DNA from: Streptomyces griseoviridis
Lineage (GTDB): Bacteria; Actinomycetota; Actinomycetes; Streptomycetales; Streptomycetaceae
Assembly (NCBI RefSeq): GCF_005222485.1
Contig: NZ_CP029078.1
Coordinates: forward strand, 7,813,501 to 7,877,500
DNA length: 64,000 bases
Direction: 5' to 3'
The notes below the pieces were generated by a model. It was not told the origin of the DNA, searched no databases, and was given only the letters and a program-made list of their open reading frames with translations. Below, in pieces: positions 42,397-49,942 of this stretch. Position 1 is the first letter of the stretch. Every line of letters begins with the position of its first letter. A program made the position numbers and the translations under genes.

Positions 42397-43935
42397 TCAC
42401 CGGGTGAACTGGTCGCGCAGGTCGTCCGCGACCAGGTCGAGGCCGTCCTCCCGGGCCGCCACGGGCGGGATCGTGCGGTAGCGGTCGGGCAGCCCGCAGC
42501 GGGCCAAGTAGGCGGGCACGGAGGTGTGCCGCTCGACCCAGGCGGCCATCTCCGCCTCCGTGTCCGGGAGTTCGTCGAGAAGGCGGGTGAAGACGTCGCG
42601 GTGGTAGGCGACGGCCCGGCCGTCGGCGGCGTCGGTGACGGTCTCCAGGTGATGGCAGCCGTCCACCCGCGAGGCGGTCTCGGCGGCGCCGTCGAGATGG
42701 AGCACCGACCAGGGCCGCGCGCCGAGTTCGGCCAGCGCGCGCCGCAGCACCCAGAGCGCGCCGTCGAGGAGGACCGTGTCGTCCTCCAGGACCAGGACCG
42801 AGGTGAGGCCGTCGATCCTGGCCTCCCGGATCGCGGTCCGGTGGGCGAGGGCTCGGGCCGTGAGGGGGCCGGCGGACACCGTGACGGCGGGCTGGTGGTG
42901 CACACGGTCGGGGCGGACGCCCCACGCGTCGAGCCGGGCCCTGAGGCGGTCACGGCGTTCGGGCCGGTCCTCGACACAGACGCAGGTGACGGCGTCGAAC
43001 GCGGAGAACGGATGCGCCCGTTCGGCCCGGTAGCGGGCGACGCCCTCGCGTACCGCGTCCTCCCCGAGGAACTCCGCGAAGTGGGCGAGCGCCTCGTCGG
43101 CGGGCAGGCCGAGTTCGTCATGGGCGATCAGGTAGTTGCGCAGCCGCTGGTACCAGGTCCGGGTGGCGGGGGCTGGGCGCGGGCCGTCGAAGCGATGGGT
43201 CCAGCGCAGCGCGGGCAGACAGCGGACGGAGTGGCCCGCGCGCCTGAACTTCTCGTGCAGGTAGCCCTCTTCGCCCCCGTGGCCGGTGAACGCCGGGTTC
43301 AGGCCCGGCCACGCCTTGGTCCGGCAGGCGAAGACACCGAGCCCCTGCATACCGATCTCGAACGCCGGGGCGCCGGGGTCGGCGCCGCGCGGGTCGGAGC
43401 CCCACTGCCCGTACATGCCCTGCCCCCACCGGGGTTCCCAGTGCGTCGACACGGTGTCCGCGTCCTCCGACACCAGCGGCCCCTGGACCAGGTCGCCGCT
43501 GTCGGGGTCTTCGTCGATATGGGCCAACAGGGCGTCCAGCGCCCCCGGATGGAGCTGCACGTGCGAGTCGACGCAGAGCGCCCACTCGGTGTCCGCCTCG
43601 CGGAAGACCCGGTCGCGCGCCGCGGTGCCCACCCGCCGGTCGTAGGGGACGTACCGCAGCCCCGGCACCGCCCGCGCCAGCCGTGCGAAGGCCGCCGCGT
43701 GCGGTCCCGACGGATGGTTGTCGACGAGCAGCAGACGGCAGCGCTGCATCGCCTCGGGGTGGTAGAGCAGCAGGCTCATCACCGTGAAGTACACGCCGTC
43801 GTAGTCGTCGTAGGTCGCCATCCCCACCGTGAGGGTGCCGTCCCGCCCGCTCTGCCCGTTCTCGGTGAGGACCTCCACCACCGGCTCCGCGCCGGTCACT
43901 TCGCCCCGTGCCCTGCCGGGCCGTTCCTTCGCCAT
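42397..43935 (-). CDS. two-domain glycosyltransferase (GT2-like plus GT25-like)
   Basis: 512-aa cytoplasmic protein with two transferase-like halves. The first (about residues 30-300) is GT-A-like: VGMATYDDYDGVYFTVMSLL, the metal-binding CVDSHVQLH (DxH), and GHGGEEGYLHEKFRRAGH, as in polypeptide GalNAc-transferase-like GT2 proteins. The second (about 330-500) resembles GT25/LPS transferases: CVEDRPERRDRLRARL, and SVLVLEDDTVLLDGAL with the acidic EDD motif. AGGGAG precedes MAKERPGR, so this start is preferred to the upstream ATG. Convergent to the unknown 365-aa gene. Acceptor unknown. Confidence 0.8.
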   Translation of the reverse strand: MAKERPGRARGEVTGAEPVVEVLTENGQSGRDGTLTVGMATYDDYDGVYFTVMSLLLYHPEAMQRCRLLLVDNHPSGPHAAAFARLARAVPGLRYVPYDRRVGTAARDRVFREADTEWALCVDSHVQLHPGALDALLAHIDEDPDSGDLVQGPLVSEDADTVSTHWEPRWGQGMYGQWGSDPRGADPGAPAFEIGMQGLGVFACRTKAWPGLNPAFTGHGGEEGYLHEKFRRAGHSVRCLPALRWTHRFDGPRPAPATRTWYQRLRNYLIAHDELGLPADEALAHFAEFLGEDAVREGVARYRAERAHPFSAFDAVTCVCVEDRPERRDRLRARLDAWGVRPDRVHHQPAVTVSAGPLTARALAHRTAIREARIDGLTSVLVLEDDTVLLDGALWVLRRALAELGARPWSVLHLDGAAETASRVDGCHHLETVTDAADGRAVAYHRDVFTRLLDELPDTEAEMAAWVERHTSVPAYLARCGLPDRYRTIPPVAAREDGLDLVADDLRDQFTR

Positions 43936-44250
43936 GCGCGCTCCCTGAGCCACCCCACTGTGTGTAGTCGGGGACTCTCGCACAGTCGCCGACCGGCGGG
44001 GCGCGAACCGGGTCGCCTCCCTCTCTCCGGTCGATTCCTTCGTCCCCCTGTCCGAACCCGCCCGGCCGCTCGCGCCGGTGTACGGAGTCCGCGGCCCCCG
44101 ATGGTCAACTCGGCTGCTGGGTAAGCCCCGTACGCGTGAAGGCGCCCCAACGTCCGGGCTCCGCGATCCCCGGCAGCGGTATCACTGAGGCACCCGGCGC
44201 GCGGACGTCCGCTCCGCGACGCACCCCCCGCTCCCGTCCTGGAGTCGATC
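43936..44250. other. divergent intergenic region
   Basis: 315 bp between the glycosyltransferase and the secreted-protein gene. No gene or clear repeat seen; it must hold promoters for both. Confidence 0.4.
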
Positions 44251-44751
44251 GTGCTCTCACGCAAGCTGCTCACCTTCGCGGCGACCTTCGTCACCTCCCT
44301 CGGCGTGGGAGGCACCCAGACCGCGTCCGCGCTCGACCACGCCGAGGCGCCCACCGGCCCCAGCCACGCGACCCGGCTGACGGCGACCGAGGCCGCCGCG
44401 AACGTGCTGCCGCCCTCGATCCAGGGCCTGCACGCGGTGCTGTGGGACGCCGAGACCAACGAGCCGCTGCGGGGCAGGCAGATCGTCTTCACCAACACGG
44501 GAGGCAGGGAGCTGTGCCGCGCGGTCACCGACCCCCTCGGGGAGGCCGCCTGCAGCGCCCCGCTCGCCCTGAGCCTCAGCACACCCGACACCCTCATCAA
44601 CGGCTACACGGCCTCCTACAGCGGCGACCGCGACCACCTGCCCGCCACCGCGCACGGCACGATCAACATCGACGTCGACTGCATGTCCACCCCGCCGCCC
44701 TCGGACCGCGCCCTGAAGGACGACGTCGTCATGGTGGTGTGGACCAGGTGA
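44251..44751 (+). CDS. secreted Ig-like protein ending in the start of an S74 chaperone domain
   Basis: 166-aa protein with a signal peptide (RKLLTFAATFVTSLGVGG, then a TASALD cleavage region) and one Ig-like module (LHAVLWDAETNEPLRGRQIVFTN). It ends in SDRALKDDVV, which resembles the opening SDRRLK motif of the S74 intramolecular chaperone domain of phage tail spikes. The rest of such a domain appears in the next gene, in another frame, starting at an overlapping GTGA. So this may be one gene split in two. GTG start with GGAG upstream. Confidence 0.68.
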   Translation: MLSRKLLTFAATFVTSLGVGGTQTASALDHAEAPTGPSHATRLTATEAAANVLPPSIQGLHAVLWDAETNEPLRGRQIVFTNTGGRELCRAVTDPLGEAACSAPLALSLSTPDTLINGYTASYSGDRDHLPATAHGTINIDVDCMSTPPPSDRALKDDVVMVVWTR

Positions 44752-45209
44752 GCGGCCGACTGCGGGCCCTGACGGCCGTGTTCCGCCGCCCGGCACCGCG
44801 CGGGGCGCCCTCGGGCCGCCATCTGGCGTCCGCCGCCGCCGGGGGAGACGTCACCGGCGGGGAACCGGTCAACGGCTACCAACTCCTGGAGAAGGTCGCG
44901 GAGTTGCCGGTCAGCACCTGGCGCTACACCTGGGACCCGCCGGAGATCAGGCACTTGGGCCCGATGGCACAGGACTGGTGGGCGGCCTTCGGCGTCGGCA
45001 TCGACGACAGGACGATCTGCTGCACCGACGCCAACGGCGTGGCCGTGGTCGCGATCCAGGCGCTGCACCGGCTGCTGGCCGAGACCCGGCGGGAGGTCGC
45101 GGAGCTGCGGGAGGCCCTCGACGGCCTGACGGCGCCGGCCGCGCCCGCCGCCGAACCCGCCCCGCCCGCCAGTCCCCTCGACGCGGCGGTCGACACCCTC
45201 GCCCCCTGA
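44748..45209 (+). CDS. S74-type (endosialidase) chaperone-like protein
   Basis: 153-aa protein. After about 40 variable residues, YQLLEKVAELPVSTWRYTWD and RHLGPMAQDWWAAFGVGIDD match the core of the peptidase S74/endosialidase chaperone domain, followed by a coiled-coil-like LLAETRREVAELREAL and a Pro/Ala-rich tail. In phage tail spikes the domain trimerises the fold and then cleaves itself off. The first part of the domain, including the Ser of SDRALK, is in the preceding gene. The 4-bp overlap suggests translational coupling. No phage genes are nearby. Confidence 0.75.
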   Translation: MSGRLRALTAVFRRPAPRGAPSGRHLASAAAGGDVTGGEPVNGYQLLEKVAELPVSTWRYTWDPPEIRHLGPMAQDWWAAFGVGIDDRTICCTDANGVAVVAIQALHRLLAETRREVAELREALDGLTAPAAPAAEPAPPASPLDAAVDTLAP

Positions 45210-45222
45210 CCGGGACCGCTCC

Positions 45223-45255
45223 GGCCCCGCACCCGCCGAACGGCGACGCGGGGCC
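45223..45255 (+). terminator. hairpin terminator after S74-like gene
   Basis: Arms GGCCCCGC and GCGGGGCC with an inner GCCG/CGGC stem, 14 bp after the stop codon. Confidence 0.6.
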
Positions 45256-45346
45256 CGAGCGAGCACCTGGCCCAGGGCGGGTTCCCTGCAACGATCCGCC
45301 TACAGCCAGTCGCCTGCGGTGACCTGCCTACAGCGAACCGCTGCTC

Positions 45347-45931
45347 CTACTTGCTGGCCGCGAACCGCATCAGCGCGTGCTCGTCGCCCTGCTTGATCTT
45401 GCCGGTCGTGTTGATCACTTCGAGCTTCCAACTGCCGCCCACCCGGACGGCCTTGGCGACGGCGCAGCCGTTGTCCTGGGTCAGCAGGCTCGGCCAGATG
45501 TCGGCGACCTGCTGCGAGGTGCCGCCGGTCGCGTCGTACACCTTGAAGCTGATGTTGCGCGCCTTCTGGAACGAACTCCCCTTCTTGTAGGCGGCGGCGA
45601 CGAAGACGATGGAGGTGATGTTGGCCGGGATGCGCGCGAACTCGACGGTGACGGTCTCGTCGTCACCGTCCCCGCGCCCGGTCTGGTTGTCGCCGCTGTG
45701 CGCCAGCGATCCGTTGCCCATGGGGTCGAGGGAGTCGAGGCCGGCGAGCCGCACCGGGTCCCCGCCCTGCAGGGCTATGGCGATCAGGTCGAGGTCGGTG
45801 CCGGACTTGCGGCGCAGCATGCCCATCACTCCGCCGCTGCTGCCGGCGGTGGGGTCCCAGGACACCCCTATGGACAGATGGGTCACCCCGTCCAGATCCG
45901 CGGGGCCGTCTTCCTTCGTGAGCGTAATCAT
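45347..45931 (-). CDS. TerD-family protein
   Basis: 194-aa calcium-binding-type TerD domain protein (tellurium/stress response family, with wide roles in Streptomyces). Typical blocks are THLSIGVSWDP, GTDLDLIAIAL, HSGDNQTGRGDGDDETV with acidic Ca-ligand residues, and SIVFVAAAYKKG. The start MITLTKEDGP has AGGA upstream; the longer reading adds a basic stretch without a ribosome-binding site. Single gene, divergent from the biosynthetic cluster; no terZABCEF neighbours. Cytoplasmic, role unknown. Confidence 0.88.
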   Translation of the reverse strand: MITLTKEDGPADLDGVTHLSIGVSWDPTAGSSGGVMGMLRRKSGTDLDLIAIALQGGDPVRLAGLDSLDPMGNGSLAHSGDNQTGRGDGDDETVTVEFARIPANITSIVFVAAAYKKGSSFQKARNISFKVYDATGGTSQQVADIWPSLLTQDNGCAVAKAVRVGGSWKLEVINTTGKIKQGDEHALMRFAASK

Positions 45932-46266
45932 GCGTGGATCATCCTTTTGATGACGAAACCGATGTAGGCAAAGTGTGCCTGGCCTCGGCGCCGTCGCGTA
46001 CGGGCGGGGTCGACCGGGGGACGGCACGGGCGCACGGCGCCGCCGCCGACGCGGTCGCCGCCCCTGCCGTCACCGCCGTCACGGCTGTCGCTTCCGCCGC
46101 CGTCCAGGAGCCGGTCCGGCGCTCCGCGCCGCCGTCGCCCCCACCGTCGGGATGATCTCTTTCCGCTGTGTTCCCGCTGGTCGCACCCGGATTCCCGGCA
46201 AGATCAGAATTACTCCGCACTATTCCAAGGCCATTGCTTAGCAAAATGTTTCCCGTCTTGAAATCT

Positions 46267-46302
46267 CTCCACCGTATTCTGTTGCGGAGTGGTACGGTGG
46301 AG
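46267..46302. promoter_or_regulatory. 10-bp inverted repeat
   Basis: CTCCACCGTA and TACGGTGGAG form perfect 10-bp arms separated by 16 bases, about 240 bp before the first gene of the cluster. Could be an operator or hairpin. Confidence 0.45.
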
Positions 46303-46428
46303 CGTCGATCGTCCCCGAGATCCAAGTCGTTCTCGTGATCCGATGCGCTGGGGTGCGCTCGGGTCGCCAAGAATGAGGCGACGTCGAGAAGACACTTCTG
46401 TCACCTGTTCTCCGTCACGTCCGTCTTT

Positions 46429-46463
46429 TTGACGTCCGATTGTTCGAACGAATAGGTTCGAAC
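46429..46463 (+). promoter_or_regulatory. promoter with paired GTTCGAAC palindromes
   Basis: TTGACG (46429), an 18-bp spacer and TAGGTT (46453) match the Streptomyces vegetative promoter pattern. Two identical palindromes GTTCGAAC, at 46442-46449 and 46456-46463, overlap the spacer and -10 with 14 bp between centres. A repressor bound there would block the whole downstream operon. Leader of about 75 nt to the first ATG. Confidence 0.6.
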
Positions 46464-46540
46464 GGGTGGAAATGAGGGGCGACGGTGCCGCACCGCGTTG
46501 TCACAGTCGGATTTCACCGATCACTCGCGAAAGGCGAAGT

Positions 46541-46939
46541 ATGGCCGACGAAGCCGAAAAGCCCGCTGAGAACCCCACCGACTACGAGACATTCATGGCC
46601 TCCGTGATCTCCCTCGACGGAAAGTCGCTGATCGCGGATCTCCGCAAGGCCGAGACCGAGTTCCCCGAGCTGATCACCGCCTTCACCTATCTGAGCATCC
46701 ACGCGGCGGCCTCCGTCATCGCCGGCAACACCTTCCGCCGCGGCAACCTCCTCGCCGACTGCGGCCCCGCCGTCGCCGAACTGGCGATCACCGCGGCGAA
46801 CTCCGTGGTCAAGAGCCCCGACCTGGCCAAGAGCGCGATCTCCAGGATCAACGCGCACTACATCCAGGCGGCCATGGAGAAGTCCATGGAAGAGGGGCAC
46901 GTCGTCACGCCCACGGTGGTCAAGGTCTCCGAGTTCTGA
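46541..46939 (+). CDS. unknown small protein, first gene of cluster
   Basis: 132-aa soluble, mostly helical protein without recognised family. It has an acidic Lys/Glu-rich N-terminus, then LIADLRKAETEFPELITAFTYL, the small-residue-rich segment LSIHAAASVIAGNTFRRGN and ISRINAHYIQAAMEKSMEEGH. AAAGG precedes the chosen ATG. It opens the apparent operon with prenyl and phosphonate genes, so a structural, regulatory or accessory role in that pathway is possible. No catalytic motif is seen. Confidence 0.65.
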   Translation: MADEAEKPAENPTDYETFMASVISLDGKSLIADLRKAETEFPELITAFTYLSIHAAASVIAGNTFRRGNLLADCGPAVAELAITAANSVVKSPDLAKSAISRINAHYIQAAMEKSMEEGHVVTPTVVKVSEF

Positions 46940-46971
46940 GCCGCCGACGGGACCGCAACGGAAACAGTGGG

Positions 46972-47217
46972 GTGACTGCTGTCATGAACCCGATCAACCT
47001 GGTCGACCTGTCCAGACTGTTCCAGGCGGGCGTCCTGGCCGAGCCCGCGAGATGGGCGGACATCCTCGACGGCGCGCCGCCGGCCGACCGCGCCCGCGTC
47101 GAGCACGTCCTCGCCGCGCTGCTCGCCGAACCCGAGGACGAACGCATGCTGCGGCTGCCGATGGCCGACACCGACATGGTCGACTTCGAGATCCCGGAAG
47201 AGGCCGATCACCGATGA
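46972..47217 (+). CDS. unknown small protein overlapping isoprenyl-synthase-like gene
   Basis: 81-aa protein (or 77 aa if the in-frame ATG at 46984 is used). LVDLSRLFQAGVLAEPARWADIL and RARVEHVLAALLAEP suggest two or three helices; the C-terminus is acidic (DTDMVDFEIPEE). Its stop overlaps the next start (ATGA), showing translational coupling to the isoprenyl-synthase-like gene. No family recognised. It might be a small subunit or partner of that enzyme; this is inference from coupling alone. Confidence 0.6.
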   Translation: MTAVMNPINLVDLSRLFQAGVLAEPARWADILDGAPPADRARVEHVLAALLAEPEDERMLRLPMADTDMVDFEIPEEADHR

Positions 47218-48248
47218 ACCCCTCGCCGAGCACCCGGTCGACGACCGGCGCCGCCACCCGCGACGACATCGTCTGGAACCTCGCCGAACACGCCGTGTCC
47301 TACCCGGCCTTCACCGAACACCCCGGCATCAGAGCCGAGTTCGTCCGCTCGCTGCACAAACGCACCCGGCTGTGGGAGCCGTTGCTCAGCCTGCTGGCCG
47401 CGGAGTTCGACCACCGCCCCTCCGAAGCCTCCGCCCGGGTCCTCAGCGGCTGGTTCACCATGGTCCACCTCTCCGCGCCGATCGACCAACTGGTCGACCG
47501 CGACCCGATGTCCGACCACTGGCGGCGGCTCGGCGGCGCCGGCGCCATCGAACTCGTCCTCGCCCTGAAGGACCAGGTCTTCCGCGCCCCGCTGCTGGCG
47601 CTCGACCCGGGGACCGACCCCGGCACCGCCCACGCCGTCACCCGGGCCACCGTCGAACTGGGCTCCGCCTGCCTCACCGCGTCCATCGGCGAGTACCTCG
47701 ACGTCGTCGGCTACTCCGAACTCCGCTCCGAGCCACCGTTCCCGGCCCAGGCGGCCGCCCGAGTCGCCCTGTTCTACGAGCAGTTGGTCGGCTGGAAGTC
47801 GTCCGTCATCTACGAGTGCCTGCTGCGCTGCGCCGCCCTGACGATGGAGGCACCGGCCCCCGCGGTCGACGCGCTCGCCGCCTTCGGCCACCACATCGGG
47901 TTCGCGGTCCAGGTCCTCGACGACGCGGGAGGCGTCTGGGGCGGCGGCGACGACCTGGAGAAGGAACCCGTCAAAGTGACCTCCCCGCTCGCCTACGCCC
48001 TCACCGTCGACCACCCCCAGCGCGACGAACTGGTCGACCTGCTGCACACCCCGGCCGCCCGCCGCGACGTCAAGCGGACCCGCGAGATCCTCGACGACAT
48101 CCAGGCCAGGGCGTTCCTCGAATTCCTCATCCGGGATCGGATCTCGCTGGCCGTCGGCGCCCTCACCGACGTCCTCCCCGGGCTCGTCGCGCCCCTGGAA
48201 CGCTGGGCGGACGCCTACTTCCGGCGCACCTCGCAGGCCCCGCGGTGA
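47214..48248 (+). CDS. isoprenyl-diphosphate-synthase-like protein with degenerate first Asp motif
   Basis: 344-aa all-helical protein of the trans-isoprenyl diphosphate synthase fold. Where the first Asp-rich motif (DDxxD) is expected it has IDQLVDRD (Asp91, Gln92, Asp95, Asp97). The second motif region reads VLDDAGGVWGGGDDLEKEP (Asp236, Asp237) and is followed by VKVTSPLAYAL, which resembles the KxTLP stretch of prenyl synthases. Loss of one Asp suggests altered chemistry: a prenyltransferase to another acceptor, a cyclase, or a regulatory subunit. A canonical synthase is encoded 2.6 kb downstream. It couples to the P450 gene by a GTGA overlap. Confidence 0.72.
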   Translation: MNPSPSTRSTTGAATRDDIVWNLAEHAVSYPAFTEHPGIRAEFVRSLHKRTRLWEPLLSLLAAEFDHRPSEASARVLSGWFTMVHLSAPIDQLVDRDPMSDHWRRLGGAGAIELVLALKDQVFRAPLLALDPGTDPGTAHAVTRATVELGSACLTASIGEYLDVVGYSELRSEPPFPAQAAARVALFYEQLVGWKSSVIYECLLRCAALTMEAPAPAVDALAAFGHHIGFAVQVLDDAGGVWGGGDDLEKEPVKVTSPLAYALTVDHPQRDELVDLLHTPAARRDVKRTREILDDIQARAFLEFLIRDRISLAVGALTDVLPGLVAPLERWADAYFRRTSQAPR

Positions 48249-49621
48249 CCGAGGCCGCCGCACCGTCGGCGCCCGCCGCCCCGGGGCGGCCGGCGGCGAT
48301 GCCGGGACTGCCGTACTTCGGCGGCATCGTCAGGATGAAGAAGGACCCCATCGCCTACCTGGGCGAAGCGAGCCGCAAGGGCCCGGTGGTGCTCCTCGGA
48401 CGGCTCGGCAGGCGGGCCTTCTACCAGGTCAACGACCCCGACCTGGTGCGGTCGGTGATGACGGCGCCCCGCGCGGACGTCGGCATGACCCGCACGAGCG
48501 ATGTCCTCGGCATCCTGTTCGGCGAGTCCGTCTTCACGATGCAGGACGAACCCTGGCGCAAGCGGCGCGACGAACTCCAGCCGGCGTTCAGGACCTCGAA
48601 CCTGCCGGAGCTGTTCGGGTCGGCGGCGGGCGAGATCGAGCGGACCGTCGACCGGTTCCAGGCCGTCGCCGACGCCCGCGGCTCCGTCGACTGCAGCGCC
48701 GCGCTCCTCGACCTCCTCCAGCGCATGATCGTCCGGATGATGTTCGGGGTGGCCGTCCCGGAGACCGCCGAACACCTGACCCGCGCCTTCGACTACGGCC
48801 TGGAGTACCGGCAGCGGCGCCGGTGGTCCCTTGCGGGGCTGCCGCTGTGGTTCCCGACCCCGGCGAACCGCAGGTTCAACGACGGGGTCGCCCGGCTCAA
48901 CGCGAGCATCGTCGAGATCATCGAGGACCACCGCGCCCACCCCCCGGAGCGGGCCGGCCTGCTCACGATGCTGATGGAGTGCCGGGACGAGAAGACGGGC
49001 GCCGGCTGGAGCGACGACGAACTGCTGGCCGAGGTGAAGACCACCTTCGTCGCCGGCTGGCTCACCACCACGACCGCCGCGACCTGGCTCTTCGACCTCC
49101 TCGGCCGCCACCCCGGGATCACCGACCGGGTGGTCGCCGAACTCGACGCGCTGCCCGCCGACCGCCCCCTCGGCTACGACGACCTGCACCGACTGGAGTA
49201 CACGGAGGACACGATCCTGGAGGCGATGCGCCTCTTCCCGCCCGGCTGGCTGCTCAGCAGACGGGTGCGGCGCCCCTACACCCTGGGCGGTCTGCGACTC
49301 GACGACAACGCTGTCCTCCTGGTGTCGCCGTACGCGCTGCACCGGGACCCGGCGCACTGGAGGGAGCCGCAGCGCTTCGACCCCGACCGCTTCCGCGACA
49401 GCACCCACGGCGAGGCGCACAAGGCCGCGTTCCTGCCGTTCGGATACGGGCCACGGGTCTGTATCGGCCGGGGCGTGGCGATGATGGAGCTGAAGATGAT
49501 CGTCGCGACCCTGCTGCGGCGCTTCCGCTTCACCCTCGCCGACCCCGCGCCCGCCACCCTCCAGCCCGTCTCCTTCCTGCGCCGCGCCGAACCGCTCGTC
49601 CTCGACATCGCCCCGCGCTGA
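48245..49621 (+). CDS. cytochrome P450 with atypical I-helix
   Basis: 458-aa P450. The haem loop FGYGPRVCIG (Cys406) and the ExxR motif EAMR (residues 326-329) are intact, and it is longer than typical 400-aa bacterial P450s, closer to CYP102-haem-domain or plant-like lengths. The I-helix reads VAGWLTTTTAATW (269-281). The usual acid of the A-G-x-D/E-T motif is Leu273, which affects proton delivery and is known in a few P450s with unusual reactions. GTG start overlapping the upstream stop. Likely oxidises the prenyl or terpenoid product of the cluster. Confidence 0.88.
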   Translation: MTEAAAPSAPAAPGRPAAMPGLPYFGGIVRMKKDPIAYLGEASRKGPVVLLGRLGRRAFYQVNDPDLVRSVMTAPRADVGMTRTSDVLGILFGESVFTMQDEPWRKRRDELQPAFRTSNLPELFGSAAGEIERTVDRFQAVADARGSVDCSAALLDLLQRMIVRMMFGVAVPETAEHLTRAFDYGLEYRQRRRWSLAGLPLWFPTPANRRFNDGVARLNASIVEIIEDHRAHPPERAGLLTMLMECRDEKTGAGWSDDELLAEVKTTFVAGWLTTTTAATWLFDLLGRHPGITDRVVAELDALPADRPLGYDDLHRLEYTEDTILEAMRLFPPGWLLSRRVRRPYTLGGLRLDDNAVLLVSPYALHRDPAHWREPQRFDPDRFRDSTHGEAHKAAFLPFGYGPRVCIGRGVAMMELKMIVATLLRRFRFTLADPAPATLQPVSFLRRAEPLVLDIAPR

Positions 49622-49942
49622 AGCACCCGGGAGAACGGGGCGATCCCGAAGAAACCCGGGCGATCCCGGGAAACACCGGAAAACATCGGGGAACACTGGG
49701 AAACACCCGGCAATACGTAGAACACCGGGAAACACCCGGCAGCACCCGACAACACGGAGAACACCGGGAACACCGTGCACGCGGAAGGAACCGGAGTGAG
49801 CCCCGGCGATCCCGAGCGAGCCCTTTTCGGCCGGGTCCCGCCCGGCGCCCGCCCGAAAAGCCCACCGACATCGATTTCCGGCCCGGCCGACACCCGTCGG
49901 ACACGGAGATCCGGGCCGCCCCTCACCGTGACGAGGTACGCA
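49622..49942. repeat. intergenic region with GGGAAACACC-type degenerate repeats
   Basis: About 49635-49777 consists of 10-12-bp imperfect repeats built on GGGAAACACC or GGAGAACACC, repeated roughly ten times, unlike the surrounding composition. No gene or hairpin stands out. It separates the first four genes of the cluster from the methyltransferase gene and may hold an internal promoter. Confidence 0.7.

Larger units (their letters stand above)
45932..46540. other. 609-bp regulatory region ahead of biosynthetic cluster
   Basis: No gene seen. It holds a 10-bp inverted repeat at 46267-46302 and a promoter-like element with two GTTCGAAC palindromes at 46429-46463. From about 46150 on it is noticeably less GC-rich than the coding regions. 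Confidence 0.55.

Noticed and set aside
44748..45209. Prophage remnant
   Set aside because: Only the S74-like chaperone domain suggests phage; no capsid, tail, integrase or lysis genes are near.
45347..45931. Tellurite resistance operon
   Set aside because: A single TerD-type gene without other ter genes; such genes are common in Streptomyces with other roles.
48245..49621. Decayed P450
   Set aside because: Haem Cys loop, ExxR and overall length are intact; only the I-helix acid is changed, so it is treated as functional.
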